Of a stretch of 64,000 nt of DNA, positions 1-7,590 are shown in pieces. Source of the stretch: Pseudonocardia sp. ICBG1293 (GTDB lineage Bacteria; Actinomycetota; Actinomycetes; Mycobacteriales; Pseudonocardiaceae); NCBI RefSeq assembly GCF_020131355.1, contig NZ_JAHLEL010000006.1, positions 496,001 to 560,000 on the forward strand, read 5' to 3'. The notes beneath the pieces were generated by a model. The model was not told where the DNA came from, made no database searches, and worked only from the letters and a program-made list of their open reading frames with translations. The first letter of the stretch is position 1; the number at the start of each line of letters is the position of its first letter. A program made the translations under genes and the position numbers.

Positions 1-237
1 GCCGCCGGGCTGGTCACCGTGGTGAACATGCTGGCCCCCGAGCTCGTCGTGCTGGGGGACCTGTTCGGTGCGCTGCCGCCCTCGGTGGTCGAGCGGATCG
101 GGTCCGAGCTGCGCCGGCGCAGCCTGGTCAGCCGGGCCGCGGGCGGGACCCGGCTCGCGGTCTCCCCGCTCGGCCGCGACGGCGCGCTGGTCGGCGCGGC
201 CGAGATCGCGTTCGAGCCGGTGCTGGCGGCGGTCTGA
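1..237 (+). CDS. ROK-family protein, C-terminal end (partial)
   Basis: The frame is open from base 1, so the gene begins upstream of the window and only its last 78 residues are seen. The stretch 'LAPELVVLGDLFGALPP' followed by an 'LGRDGALVGAAEIAFEPVL' end matches the C-terminus of ROK-family sugar kinases and repressors, where a 'NPE-lvvlGG' strand precedes the final 'GAA' helix. The N-terminus is missing, so a DNA-binding repressor cannot be told from a kinase. The neighbouring HAD gene is convergent and begins 45 bases after the stop. Confidence 0.6.
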   Translation, partial: AAGLVTVVNMLAPELVVLGDLFGALPPSVVERIGSELRRRSLVSRAAGGTRLAVSPLGRDGALVGAAEIAFEPVLAAV

Positions 238-282
238 GGCGGTGCCGGGACCGGCCGGCACGGCCGCCGGCGCCCCGCGGGC

Positions 283-945
283 TCAGGCCAGGTGGCCGGC
301 CAGCTCGGACAGCGCCCCGACGGTGAAGGTCGGTGGCGTGAGGTACCCGGGCCAGGTGTCGCCGTGGCGGTCGAGCCAGGCCGTCGCCATCCCGGCACGG
401 GCGGCGCCGTGGAGGTCCCACGGGTGCACCGCGACCATCACCGACTCGGCTGCGTCGACCCCGCAGGCCCGCAGCGCGTAGGCGTACGAGGCGGGGGCGG
501 GCTTCCAGATCCCGGCGTCCTCCACCGACAGCACGGCGTCGAACTGCGCGCGCAGACCGTGGTCGCCGAGCAGCCGCTCGGCCACCGACGCGGCGCCGTT
601 GGACAGCGTCACCAGCCGCAGCCCCGCGGCCCGCAGCGCCGCGACGCCGCCGTGGACGTCGTCGTGCACCGGCAGCTCCAGGAACCCGTCGACGACGTGG
701 CGGGCACCCTCGTCGGGGTCGGCGACGCCGTGCCGGCGCAGCAGCCCGGCCGCGGTCGCCGTCGCCAGCTCGGCGAAGGTCGTCAGCTCCCCGCCCGCGG
801 CCTGCGCCATGCCCTCGCGCAGGGTCGCGGCGAACCACAGCGGGCCGAGCCACTCCGGGGCGCCCAGCCCCGCGAACCGGGCACCCATCGGGCTCAGGTC
901 CGACAGGGTCTCGTTGACGTCGAACACCACGGTCGAGATCGCCAT
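283..945 (-). CDS. Haloacid dehalogenase, type II
   Basis: This 220-residue protein has the full set of HAD motifs. The nucleophile Asp is in 'VFDVNETLSDL' near residue 9, the Ser of 'TLSNG' is motif II, the Lys of 'IWKPAPASYAYAL' is motif III, and the acidic loop is 'VAVHPWDLHGA'. The 'NETL' nucleophile context and the 'HPWDL' loop are typical of L-2-haloacid dehalogenases, which hydrolyse the carbon-halogen bond of short 2-haloacids. Family members also include generic phosphatases, so the substrate is not proven. The ATG at 945 gives the family's usual start. It is divergent from cobK with only 18 bases between start codons, so the promoters must overlap. Confidence 0.8.
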   Translation of the reverse strand: MAISTVVFDVNETLSDLSPMGARFAGLGAPEWLGPLWFAATLREGMAQAAGGELTTFAELATATAAGLLRRHGVADPDEGARHVVDGFLELPVHDDVHGGVAALRAAGLRLVTLSNGAASVAERLLGDHGLRAQFDAVLSVEDAGIWKPAPASYAYALRACGVDAAESVMVAVHPWDLHGAARAGMATAWLDRHGDTWPGYLTPPTFTVGALSELAGHLA

Positions 946-963
946 CCGCCTACCCTGACGGGT

Positions 964-1719
964 GTGAGCGTTCCCCGCACGGTGCTCGTCCTCGGCGGCA
1001 CGACCGAGGGCCGTGCCGTGGCCGCCGCGCTGGCCGGCCGGGACGGCGTCCGGGTCGTCTCCTCGCTGGCCGGGGCGGTGCGCAGCCCGGCGCTGCCCGA
1101 GGGCGAGGTCCGCATCGGCGGGTTCGGCGGCGCCGCCGGTCTGGCGGCGCACCTGCGTGCCGAGCGGGTCGGCGCGGTGCTCGACGCCACCCACCCCTTC
1201 GCCGCCACCATGACGGCGAACGCCGCCACCGCCTGCGCCGCGACCGGGGTGCCGCTGGTGGTGCTGCGCCGTCCGGGCTGGACGCCCGGGCCGGGGGACC
1301 GGTGGTACCGGGTCGGCTCGGCCGCGGCCGCGGCCGCCGCGTTGCCCGCGCTGCTCCCCGGGGCCGACGGCCGGGTGCTGCTGACCACCGGTCGCGGGGG
1401 GCTGGTGCACTTCGCCGAGGTCGACGCGGCGTTCTGGGTCCGGGCGGTCGACCCGCCGGAGGGGCCGCTCCCCGCCCGGTGCGAGCTCCTGCTCGACCGG
1501 GGCCCGTTCGCCCTCGACGACGAGCGCGCCCTGTTCGCCGCCGTCGACCCGCACGTGCTGGTGACCAAGGACTCCGGCGGTGCCGCGACGGCGCCCAAGC
1601 TCACCGCCGCCCGGGAGCGCGGGGTGCCGGTGGTGGTCGTCGACCGGCCGCCGCTGCCCGTCGGGGTCGCGGTGGAGTCCACGGTGGAGGCCGCACTGGC
1701 GAGACTGCTCGGTCCCTGA
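964..1719 (+). CDS. cobK: Precorrin-6A reductase
   Basis: This 251-residue protein begins with the Rossmann-like 'VLVLGGTTEGRAVAAAL' and carries 'DATHPFAATMTANA', both signatures of CobK/CbiJ. The enzyme reduces precorrin-6A to precorrin-6B with NADPH in the aerobic branch of cobalamin synthesis. The end 'LVTKDSGGAATAPKLTAARERG' is the family's C-terminal nucleotide-contact segment. The GTG at 964 is the start because family homology begins at residue 6. It stands apart from cobGHIJ, which is 4 kb away on the opposite strand. No riboswitch is visible in the 18-base gap upstream. Confidence 0.92.
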   Translation: MSVPRTVLVLGGTTEGRAVAAALAGRDGVRVVSSLAGAVRSPALPEGEVRIGGFGGAAGLAAHLRAERVGAVLDATHPFAATMTANAATACAATGVPLVVLRRPGWTPGPGDRWYRVGSAAAAAAALPALLPGADGRVLLTTGRGGLVHFAEVDAAFWVRAVDPPEGPLPARCELLLDRGPFALDDERALFAAVDPHVLVTKDSGGAATAPKLTAARERGVPVVVVDRPPLPVGVAVESTVEAALARLLGP

Positions 1720-1819
1720 CCGGCCGGGGCCGGGCCACCCGTGCGTCCGCCCGGCGTCCGGTGACCCTGCCGGGCCGCCGGGGGCGGGGCCCCGGGTGTC
1801 GAGCCGGTGGTGCCTGCCC

Positions 1820-2146
1820 TCAGTCGTCCCCGGCGTCGGTGATCGCCTCGCCGAGGCCGTTGAGCCAGGCGAGGTGGCTGCGCAGGGCCGCCCGCCCGGT
1901 CGGGGACAGTCGCATCCACGTCCGGGGGCGCCGCCCGACGGCACCCTTGCGGATCTCGAGGTAGCCGGCGTCCTCGAGGGTGTGGCTGTGCTTGGACACC
2001 GCGGAGTCGCTGACCCCGATCATGTCCCGCACGGTCTTGAACTCGACCCAGTCCGCCCCCTGGAGCAGCGCGCACAGGGCCAGCCGCGGACCGGTCTCGA
2101 AGATCGGCTGCCGTCCGGTCATCTCCTCGGGCGGCGCGCCGGTCAC
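1820..2146 (-). CDS. Winged-helix transcriptional regulator
   Basis: This 108-residue regulator has one winged-helix DNA-binding domain. The recognition helix is in 'DSAVSKHSHTLEDAGYLEI' and the wing is in 'RKGAVGRRPRTWMRLSPTG'. It resembles the small ArsR/MarR-like regulators paired with a membrane protein of unknown function in actinobacteria. The GTG at 2146 overlaps the stop of the upstream membrane-protein gene by 4 bases (GTGA), so the pair is translationally coupled. An internal ATG at 2122 is the alternative start. It probably represses its own two-gene operon. The inducing signal is not evident. Confidence 0.75.
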   Translation of the reverse strand: MTGAPPEEMTGRQPIFETGPRLALCALLQGADWVEFKTVRDMIGVSDSAVSKHSHTLEDAGYLEIRKGAVGRRPRTWMRLSPTGRAALRSHLAWLNGLGEAITDAGDD

Positions 2147-2607
2147 TGCTCGACCCGGCCGGTCGCGATGTCCTCGGCCATCTTCTGCCGGATCCGGTAC
2201 TGACCGGCGAGGACGAGCGCGGCGAGCGGCACCAGCACGGCCATGGCGATCCCCGGCCGGTCGGCCCCGACGAGCGCGTACCCGGCGATCACCCCGACGA
2301 CCGTGAGGGCCAGGACGCCGGCGTGCAGCCGTCGTGCACCGGGGTAGGCGGTGATGCGCCGCGGCAGCGCGACGCCCGACCGCCGGCGCGTGCGGATCGA
2401 GTACATCGCCGAGCCGAGGGCCACGACCAGCAGCCCCAGTGTCAGATAGGGGGTCACGGACGGGAGCGCCGAGACCCACACCGGGATCGACATGATCACG
2501 ACCAGCAGGACCGAGTAGACGATCCAGTAGGACAGCGGGAACAAGGCGTGTGTGGCGAGCTTGCGACGCATCTCGGTGACCTGGTCGAGCTCGGGGTTGT
2601 GCGACAT
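2143..2607 (-). CDS. Four-helix membrane protein of unknown function
   Basis: This 154-residue protein has a short hydrophilic N-terminus, two hydrophobic helices around residues 22-45 and 50-68, a basic loop ('YSIRTRRRSG'), and two more helices around residues 95-115 and 118-137. It ends in a charged tail. No catalytic motif was recognised. It is the first gene of a two-gene operon with a winged-helix regulator, a common arrangement for small actinobacterial membrane proteins controlled by their partner. The function is unknown. Confidence 0.7.
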   Translation of the reverse strand: MSHNPELDQVTEMRRKLATHALFPLSYWIVYSVLLVVIMSIPVWVSALPSVTPYLTLGLLVVALGSAMYSIRTRRRSGVALPRRITAYPGARRLHAGVLALTVVGVIAGYALVGADRPGIAMAVLVPLAALVLAGQYRIRQKMAEDIATGRVEQ

Positions 2608-2632
2608 CGTGGGTCCCTCCGTTGTGCTTGCG

Positions 2633-2647
2633 ATATGGAAAACATAT
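2633..2647. promoter_or_regulatory. AT-rich inverted repeat upstream of the membrane protein/regulator operon
   Basis: ATATG and CATAT are separated by GAAAA about 26 bases upstream of the membrane-protein ATG. It is an AT island in very GC-rich DNA and lies where the promoter should be, so it is a plausible operator for the winged-helix regulator. This is inference from position and symmetry only. Confidence 0.4.
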
Positions 2648-2825
2648 GCAGGCTAGACAGGATTCGTCAACGGGACAGAAGTTTCGATGCCGTGGGGTGC
2701 CGCCGGGGAGGTGTCGCCGCCGTCGGCGGGCCGGTGGTGGTCGTGGACCGGCTCGTCGCCCCCCGCCGGGGTCGCGGCGGGCGGAGTCGGTGGGCGCCGT
2801 GCGGGTCCGGCCGGCGGGCGGCGGA

Positions 2826-3566
2826 TCACCAGGGGACCGGCGTGCCGGTCCAGTCGACGAACGTGCCGGTCGGTCCCCCGTCGGGGGTCAGCAGGAGGGC
2901 GACGGCCCCGTCGGCGGCCTCGGCCGGATCGCCGCCCGAGGCCGCCGCACGGGCGTTGAGGTTGGTCGCCCGCAGGCCCGGGGCCAGGGCGTTCACCGGG
3001 ATCCCGGCGTCGGCGAGGGCCTGGGAGTAGTAGACGGTGAGCGCGTTGAGCGCCGCCTTCGACGACCGGTAGGCGGCCGCGCCCCCGCCGCCGCGGTGGT
3101 CGAACTGCGGGTTCGGGCCGGTGCTCCAGGTCAGCGATCCGGTCCCGCTGGAGACGTTGAGCACGCGTGGGTGCGCCGACCGGCGCAGCGCGGGCAGGAA
3201 CGCGTTGGTCACCGTGACCACGCCGAACACGTTGACCTCGTAGACCCGGCGCAGGTCCTCGGCGGTGCAGTCCACGGCCGTCGCGAGGTCGTCACCGACC
3301 CCGGCGTTGTTCACCAGCAGGTCCACCTCCGGGACCCCGGCGGCGGCCGCGGCGACCGAGGCCGGGTCGGTCACCTCCAGGTCGAGCGGCCGGGCGCCCG
3401 CGCCGAGGGCGGCCACGGCGGCCGCGCCGCGCCCGGGTTCGCGGGCCCCGACGTACACGGTCAGGCCTGCGGCGAGCAGTCCCCGTGCGATCGCGAACCC
3501 GATACCGCTGGTGGCGCCGGTGACGACGGCGACGTCGCCCGCGCCCGGTCCGTGTGCTGTTCCCAT
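2826..3566 (-). CDS. SDR-family NAD(P)-dependent oxidoreductase
   Basis: This 246-residue short-chain dehydrogenase has the cofactor motif 'TGATSGIGFAIA', the 'NNAG' strand motif, catalytic Ser in 'NVSSGTGSL', and the catalytic Tyr/Lys as 'YRSSKAAL'. The ATG at 3566 is preferred over one at 3590 because the latter lies inside the divergent operator. It is divergent from a TetR regulator with one strong palindrome between them, so it is very likely that regulator's target. The substrate cannot be read from the sequence; the group includes broad carbonyl reductases. Confidence 0.85.
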   Translation of the reverse strand: MGTAHGPGAGDVAVVTGATSGIGFAIARGLLAAGLTVYVGAREPGRGAAAVAALGAGARPLDLEVTDPASVAAAAAGVPEVDLLVNNAGVGDDLATAVDCTAEDLRRVYEVNVFGVVTVTNAFLPALRRSAHPRVLNVSSGTGSLTWSTGPNPQFDHRGGGGAAAYRSSKAALNALTVYYSQALADAGIPVNALAPGLRATNLNARAAASGGDPAEAADGAVALLLTPDGGPTGTFVDWTGTPVPW

Positions 3567-3585
3567 GACGTCTCCCGACTCCAAC

Positions 3586-3603
3586 TCCAACGATGATGTT
3601 GGA
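3586..3603. promoter_or_regulatory. Operator between the SDR and TetR genes
   Basis: TCCAAC and GTTGGA form a perfect 6-base inverted repeat around a 6-base spacer, midway between the divergent SDR and TetR start codons. Size, symmetry and position fit a TetR-family operator that represses both genes. Confidence 0.7.
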
Positions 3604-3637
3604 AATGAGGCTACGCCGGTTCCGCTACCGTCCGGTC

Positions 3638-4231
3638 ATGGCCTGGGACACCGAGGGCACCCGCCGCCGGCTCAGGGAGGCGGCCACCGCCGAGTTCGCC
3701 GAGCGCGGCCGCGAGGGCACCACCATGAGCCGCATCGCGGCGCGGGCCGGCATCAACAAGGAGCGCCTCTACAGCTACTTCGGCGACAAGGACGCACTGT
3801 GGGACCTGGTGCTGGCCGACCAGCTGGAGCAGCTGGCGGCCGGGGTCCGGGCGACCGGCACCGGGCTGGACGACCTCGGCGCGTTCGCCGGGGCGACGTT
3901 CGACCACCACGCCGAGCACCCGTGGCTGGCCCGGCTGCTGCAGTGGGAGGGCCTCGACGGCACCGGTCACGTCGCCGCGCGTGCCGAACGCGGCCGGCAC
4001 TACCGGGAGAAGGTCGAGCGCGTCGCCGCCGCCCAGCGGGCGGGCACGGTCGACGACGGGGTCGACCCCGCCCACCTGGTCTTCGCCCTGATCGCGCTGG
4101 CCGCCTGGTGGCACACGGTGCCCCAGCTCGCCTCGATGCTCACCGGCGCCGCTCCGGACGACCCCGCCGAGCGGGCCGCCCGGCGGGCGTTCGTGGTCGA
4201 GGCCGCCCGCAGGCTCGGCGCGCCCCGCTGA
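3638..4231 (+). CDS. TetR/AcrR-family transcriptional regulator
   Basis: This 197-residue protein has an N-terminal helix-turn-helix ('MSRIAARAGINKERLYSYF' then 'GDKDALW') followed by a helical ligand-binding domain with the 'HPWLARLLQWE' region typical of TetR C-terminal domains. An in-frame start at 3593 would place the operator inside the coding sequence, so the ATG at 3638 is chosen. It probably represses itself and the divergent SDR. The ligand is unknown. Confidence 0.85.
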   Translation: MAWDTEGTRRRLREAATAEFAERGREGTTMSRIAARAGINKERLYSYFGDKDALWDLVLADQLEQLAAGVRATGTGLDDLGAFAGATFDHHAEHPWLARLLQWEGLDGTGHVAARAERGRHYREKVERVAAAQRAGTVDDGVDPAHLVFALIALAAWWHTVPQLASMLTGAAPDDPAERAARRAFVVEAARRLGAPR

Positions 4232-4268
4232 GCGTCCCCGCCCGGGCGCACCGCGGACCGGGCGCGGG

Positions 4269-5285
4269 TCAGGGCAGCGCGACCAGGACCTCGCCCGGCT
4301 CCGGCGCCGTGCCCAGTGCGTGGGCGAGCCCGGCGAGCCCGGTGCGCCGGGTGACCAACCGGCCCGGGTCGAGTCCGCCGTCGGCGACGAGCCCCATCAG
4401 CGCCGGGTAGTCCGCGGCGGCCATCCCGTGGCTGCCGGTCACGGTCAGCTCGTGCGCGATCATCAGCGGCACCGGCACCACCGGCTCCCGGGCGAGCAGC
4501 CCGACCTGCACCAGCGTCCCCTGCCTGCGCAGCGACCGGACACCGAGGTCGAGGGCGTCCGTGCGACCGGCGGCCTCCACCGCCAGGCGGGCGCCGCCGT
4601 CGCCGACGGCCTCGCGCACCGCGTCCGGGCCGTCCGCGGTGTCCACCACCGCGGACGCACCCAGCTCGACCGCCCGGGACCGCGCCGCGGACGAGGGGTC
4701 CGCGACGACCGCCTCGGCGCCCAGCGCCGACGCGATCAGCACCGCGGCCAGCCCGACCCCGCCCGCGCCGAGCACCAGGACCCGCTCCCCGGCGGCCAGC
4801 CCGCCGCGCCCGACCAGCGCCCGGTGCGCGGTGGCCACCCGGCAGCCGAGCAGCGCCGCACCCGCCGCGTCGACCGCGTCGGGGACCGGTACCAGGTTGG
4901 CGTCGGCGTGGTGCAGCGCGACGAGCTCGGCGCAGGACCCGTCGTCGGTGAAGCCGGGCTGACGCTGGTGCGGGCACACCTGCGCGCGGCCCGCCCGGCA
5001 GTCCGGGCAGGTGCCGCAGCCGCAGACGAACGGGGTGGTCACCCGGTCCCCGGTACGGACCCGGCTCACCCCGGCACCGGTGGTGACGACCCGTCCGACG
5101 AGCTCGTGCCCGGGCACGTGGGGGAGCGTCACATCGCCGTCGTGCCCGGCCCAGGCGAACCGGTCGCTCGCGCACAGCCCGGTGGCCTCCACCCGGACGA
5201 CCACCCCGCCGGGCGGCGCGACGGGGTCGGGCACCTCGACCACCCGGGGCTCGGTGCCGAACTCGGTGATCCGTACGGCGCGCAT
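4269..5285 (-). CDS. Zinc-dependent alcohol dehydrogenase (MDR superfamily)
   Basis: This 338-residue medium-chain dehydrogenase has the catalytic zinc ligands Cys ('ATGLCASD'), His-Glu ('PGHELVG') and the later Cys of 'LLGCRVATAHRAL'. The structural zinc cluster is 'CGCGTCPDCRAGRAQVCPH', and the NAD-binding motif is 'LGAGGVGLAAV'. It interconverts an alcohol with its aldehyde or ketone. The GHE motif and 'HGMAAADYPALMGLV' place it among secondary-alcohol or aldehyde dehydrogenases of broad range. It is convergent with the TetR gene (37-base gap) and has no evident partner. Confidence 0.88.
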   Translation of the reverse strand: MRAVRITEFGTEPRVVEVPDPVAPPGGVVVRVEATGLCASDRFAWAGHDGDVTLPHVPGHELVGRVVTTGAGVSRVRTGDRVTTPFVCGCGTCPDCRAGRAQVCPHQRQPGFTDDGSCAELVALHHADANLVPVPDAVDAAGAALLGCRVATAHRALVGRGGLAAGERVLVLGAGGVGLAAVLIASALGAEAVVADPSSAARSRAVELGASAVVDTADGPDAVREAVGDGGARLAVEAAGRTDALDLGVRSLRRQGTLVQVGLLAREPVVPVPLMIAHELTVTGSHGMAAADYPALMGLVADGGLDPGRLVTRRTGLAGLAHALGTAPEPGEVLVALP

Positions 5286-5340
5286 GCCGCGATCCTCCCA
5301 GGCCGGTCGTACTCGTCGCCCGAGTGGACGAGGTGGTCGG

Positions 5341-5430
5341 GTGTACGCCGCGATCCTGTTCGACATGGACGGCACGCTGGTCGCCTCCGACGCCGCGGTC
5401 GCCCGGTCCTGGCGCGCGGCTCGGGCTCAC
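5341..5430 (+). pseudogene. HAD phosphatase 5' remnant
   Basis: A GTG at 5341 opens a frame reading 'YAAILFDMDGTLVASDAAV' then 'ARSWRAA'. This is the start of a HAD-superfamily phosphatase: a hydrophobic strand, the DxDGTL nucleophile motif and the first cap helix. Similarity stops abruptly after about 30 residues, where the frame runs into the 3' end of the convergent GNAT gene. The remaining roughly 190 residues of a normal enzyme are absent, so this is a truncated fossil. Confidence 0.6.
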
Positions 5431-5903
5431 GACACCGGCCGGGCCACCACCGGGCGGGTCATGACCAGCAGCCCCGGACCGGGGGAGGGCTCCGCGACGA
5501 ACCCGGTGCGGGCGTAGAAGGCCAGCGCGCGGGCGTTGCCCGGCTCCACCCTGAGCGACAGCGTCGCCGAGCCGTGCTCGCGGGCCGCCGCGTCGACGGC
5601 CTCGACCAGTGCGTCGGCGAGCCCGGTCCCGCGGAACCCGGCGGCCACCCACATGCCGTAGAGCTGCCCGTCGCCGTCCGGGCCGGGCCGCCAGCAGGCG
5701 GTGCCGACCGGGCGGTCGCCGTCGTCCACGGCACCGAACCGGACGTGCTCGGCCAGGACCACCCGCCAGGCAGCCGGGTCGAGGGCCGCCTGCTCGCGGT
5801 AGAAGTCGCTGTCCTCGCCGAACCCGTCCCGCACCGAGGCGAGCCGGGCCGCGCGGGCCGACTCCCAGTCGTCGGGACCGAACCGCCGCACCTGCAGTCG
5901 CAC
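5427..5903 (-). CDS. GNAT-family N-acetyltransferase
   Basis: This 158-residue protein has the GNAT acetyl-CoA-binding motif in 'YGMWVAAGFRGTGLADALV' and the conserved late 'GNARALAFYARTGF' (motif B). Such enzymes transfer an acetyl group from acetyl-CoA to an amine. The acceptor is unknown. A GTG at 5903 gives a normal-length family member. Its 3' end has replaced most of the convergent HAD fragment, suggesting a past deletion or insertion joint at about 5430. Confidence 0.85.
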   Translation of the reverse strand: MRLQVRRFGPDDWESARAARLASVRDGFGEDSDFYREQAALDPAAWRVVLAEHVRFGAVDDGDRPVGTACWRPGPDGDGQLYGMWVAAGFRGTGLADALVEAVDAAAREHGSATLSLRVEPGNARALAFYARTGFVAEPSPGPGLLVMTRPVVARPVS

Positions 5904-5961
5904 GGTGTGACGCTAGCGCGGAACCGGAACCGGTCAGGGTGTCGTCAACCGGCGGATCCGA

Positions 5962-7518
5962 TCAGCCGGTGGTCGTCCCGCCGGGGCCGTAGTGGCGCGG
6001 GGTGAACACCACGGTCGTCCCGGCGCGCTCGACGGCGCGGGTCGTCGAGGACCCGACGACCACGAGGGTCCGCATGTCGACCAGCTCGGGATCCAGCGCG
6101 CCGAGCGTGGTGACCACGATCCGCTCCCCGGCGCCGCCGACGTCGCGACCGAGCACCACCGGGGTGTCCGGCGCGCGGTGCTCCAGGAGCACGTCCCGGG
6201 CGGCACCGACCTGCCACGGCCGTGCCTTCGACCGCGGGTTGTAGATCGCGATCGCCAGGTCGGCCGCGGCCACGGCACGCAACCGGTCCGCGACCACGTC
6301 CCACGGCTTGAGCCGGTCCGACAACGAGATCAGCGCGTGGTCGTGGCCGAGCGGGGCACCGGCCGCCGCGGCGACGGCCTGGGCCGCGGACATGCCGGGC
6401 AGCACCCGCACCGCGACGTCGTGGTACTTCGGCTCGGCGGCCACCTCCAGCACCGCCGTCGCCATCGCGAACACCCCGGGGTCGCCCGCGGACACCACGG
6501 CGACCCGCCGCCCCGACGCGGCCAGGTCCAGCGCGTGCGCGGCGCGCTCCGACTCGACCCTGTTGTCCGAGGGGTGCCGGGTCTGGCGCGGGTTGGGCGG
6601 CACCCGGTCCAGATAGGGGCCGTAGCCGACCAGGTCGTCCGCCTCGGACAGGGCGCGGGCGACCTGGGGGGTCAGCCAGTCCCGCCCGGCGGGCCCGGTC
6701 CCGACGACGACGACCTCCCCCGGACCGCGGACCGACCGCTCCTCGGCGGGGACGGCGCCGACGGCGCCGGCGGGCGCCTGGCCGTCCCCGGGGACCGAGG
6801 CGGCGACCTCGCCGGGCAGCAGCGCGATCGCGAAGTACGGCACGTCGGAGGCGTCGACGTCGGCGAGGGACCCGGTCCGCTGGCCCTCCATCGTGGCCCG
6901 CTCGACGTAGCGGGCCCGGTCCAGCACCCCGGCGTCGGACATCGCCTCGCGGACCGTGGTGAAGGTGCGTCCGAGCTTCATCACCGCCGCCGAGTCGGTG
7001 CCCGCGAGCCGCCGCGCCAGCTCCTCGCGCGACAGGGTGCCCGGCAGCACGGTCAGCACCTCGTCGCGCTCCACCAGCGGCTGGCCGATCGCCGCGGCCG
7101 CGCCGCTGATCGAGGTGACGCCGGGGACGACCTCGGTGCGGTAGCGCCCGGCCAGGCGCTTGTGCATGTGCATGTAGGACCCGTAGAACAGCGGGTCGCC
7201 CTCGGCCAGCAGCACCACGTCGCGGCCCGCGTCCAGGTGCGCGGCGAGCCGGGCCGCGGCCTCGGAGTAGAACGCGTCGATCGCACCCTGGTAGCCGCCG
7301 GGGTGGTCGGTGGCCTCGGTCGTGACCGGGTAGACCAGCGCCTCCTCGATCGCGGTGCCGGACAGGTGCGGCTCGGCGATCCGGCGGGCGATCGACCGCC
7401 CGTGCCGGGCGGAGTGGTAGGCGATGACGTCGGCGTCGCGGACCAGCCGGGCGGCCTTGATGGTCGTCAGCTCGGGGTCGCCGGGGCCGAGCCCCACGCC
7501 GTAGAGGGTGCCGGTCAC
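5962..7518 (-). CDS. cobIJ: Fused precorrin-2 C20- / precorrin-3B C17-methyltransferase
   Basis: Two SAM-dependent tetrapyrrole methylase domains are fused in 518 residues. The CobI half starts with 'GVGLGPGDPELTTIKAA' and has 'AEGDPLFYGSYMHMHKRL'. The CobJ half starts near residue 258 with 'VVVVGTGPAGRDWLTPQ' and contains 'VSAGDPGVFAMA' and 'IAIYNPRSKARPWQ'. The fused enzyme adds the C20 and C17 methyl groups in aerobic cobalamin synthesis; the fusion is common in actinobacteria. The GTG at 7518 matches the family N-terminus. In-frame GTG codons at 7554 and 7590 are also preceded by Shine-Dalgarno-like AGGAR, and 7590 overlaps the cobH stop (GTGA), so the N-terminus may be 24 residues longer. 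Confidence 0.93.
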   Translation of the reverse strand: MTGTLYGVGLGPGDPELTTIKAARLVRDADVIAYHSARHGRSIARRIAEPHLSGTAIEEALVYPVTTEATDHPGGYQGAIDAFYSEAAARLAAHLDAGRDVVLLAEGDPLFYGSYMHMHKRLAGRYRTEVVPGVTSISGAAAAIGQPLVERDEVLTVLPGTLSREELARRLAGTDSAAVMKLGRTFTTVREAMSDAGVLDRARYVERATMEGQRTGSLADVDASDVPYFAIALLPGEVAASVPGDGQAPAGAVGAVPAEERSVRGPGEVVVVGTGPAGRDWLTPQVARALSEADDLVGYGPYLDRVPPNPRQTRHPSDNRVESERAAHALDLAASGRRVAVVSAGDPGVFAMATAVLEVAAEPKYHDVAVRVLPGMSAAQAVAAAAGAPLGHDHALISLSDRLKPWDVVADRLRAVAAADLAIAIYNPRSKARPWQVGAARDVLLEHRAPDTPVVLGRDVGGAGERIVVTTLGALDPELVDMRTLVVVGSSTTRAVERAGTTVVFTPRHYGPGGTTTG

Positions 7519-7590
7519 GCCGGGCTCCTGCGGGGCACTCGCACGCTCGCCCACGCCGTGTTCCTGCGCTGCACTCGCACGCTCGCTCAC
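7519..7590 (-). repeat. Two 36-bp direct repeats carrying start signals, between cobH and cobIJ
   Basis: Read on the minus strand, two 36-base units follow each other (7590-7555 and 7554-7519). Both have the core GCGAGCGTGCGAGTGC and both end with CAGGA(A/G) followed by GGC and a GTG. The unit length is divisible by three, so all three GTG codons are in frame with cobIJ and each has an AGGAR sequence 6-8 bases upstream. Confidence 0.75.

Noticed and set aside
1720..1819. Cobalamin riboswitch near cobK
   Set aside because: The gap lacks the conserved GCCACTG core and lies downstream of cobK, not upstream.
2622..3596. Plus-strand frames over the SDR gene
   Set aside because: They are antisense shadows; the minus-strand SDR has all catalytic motifs.
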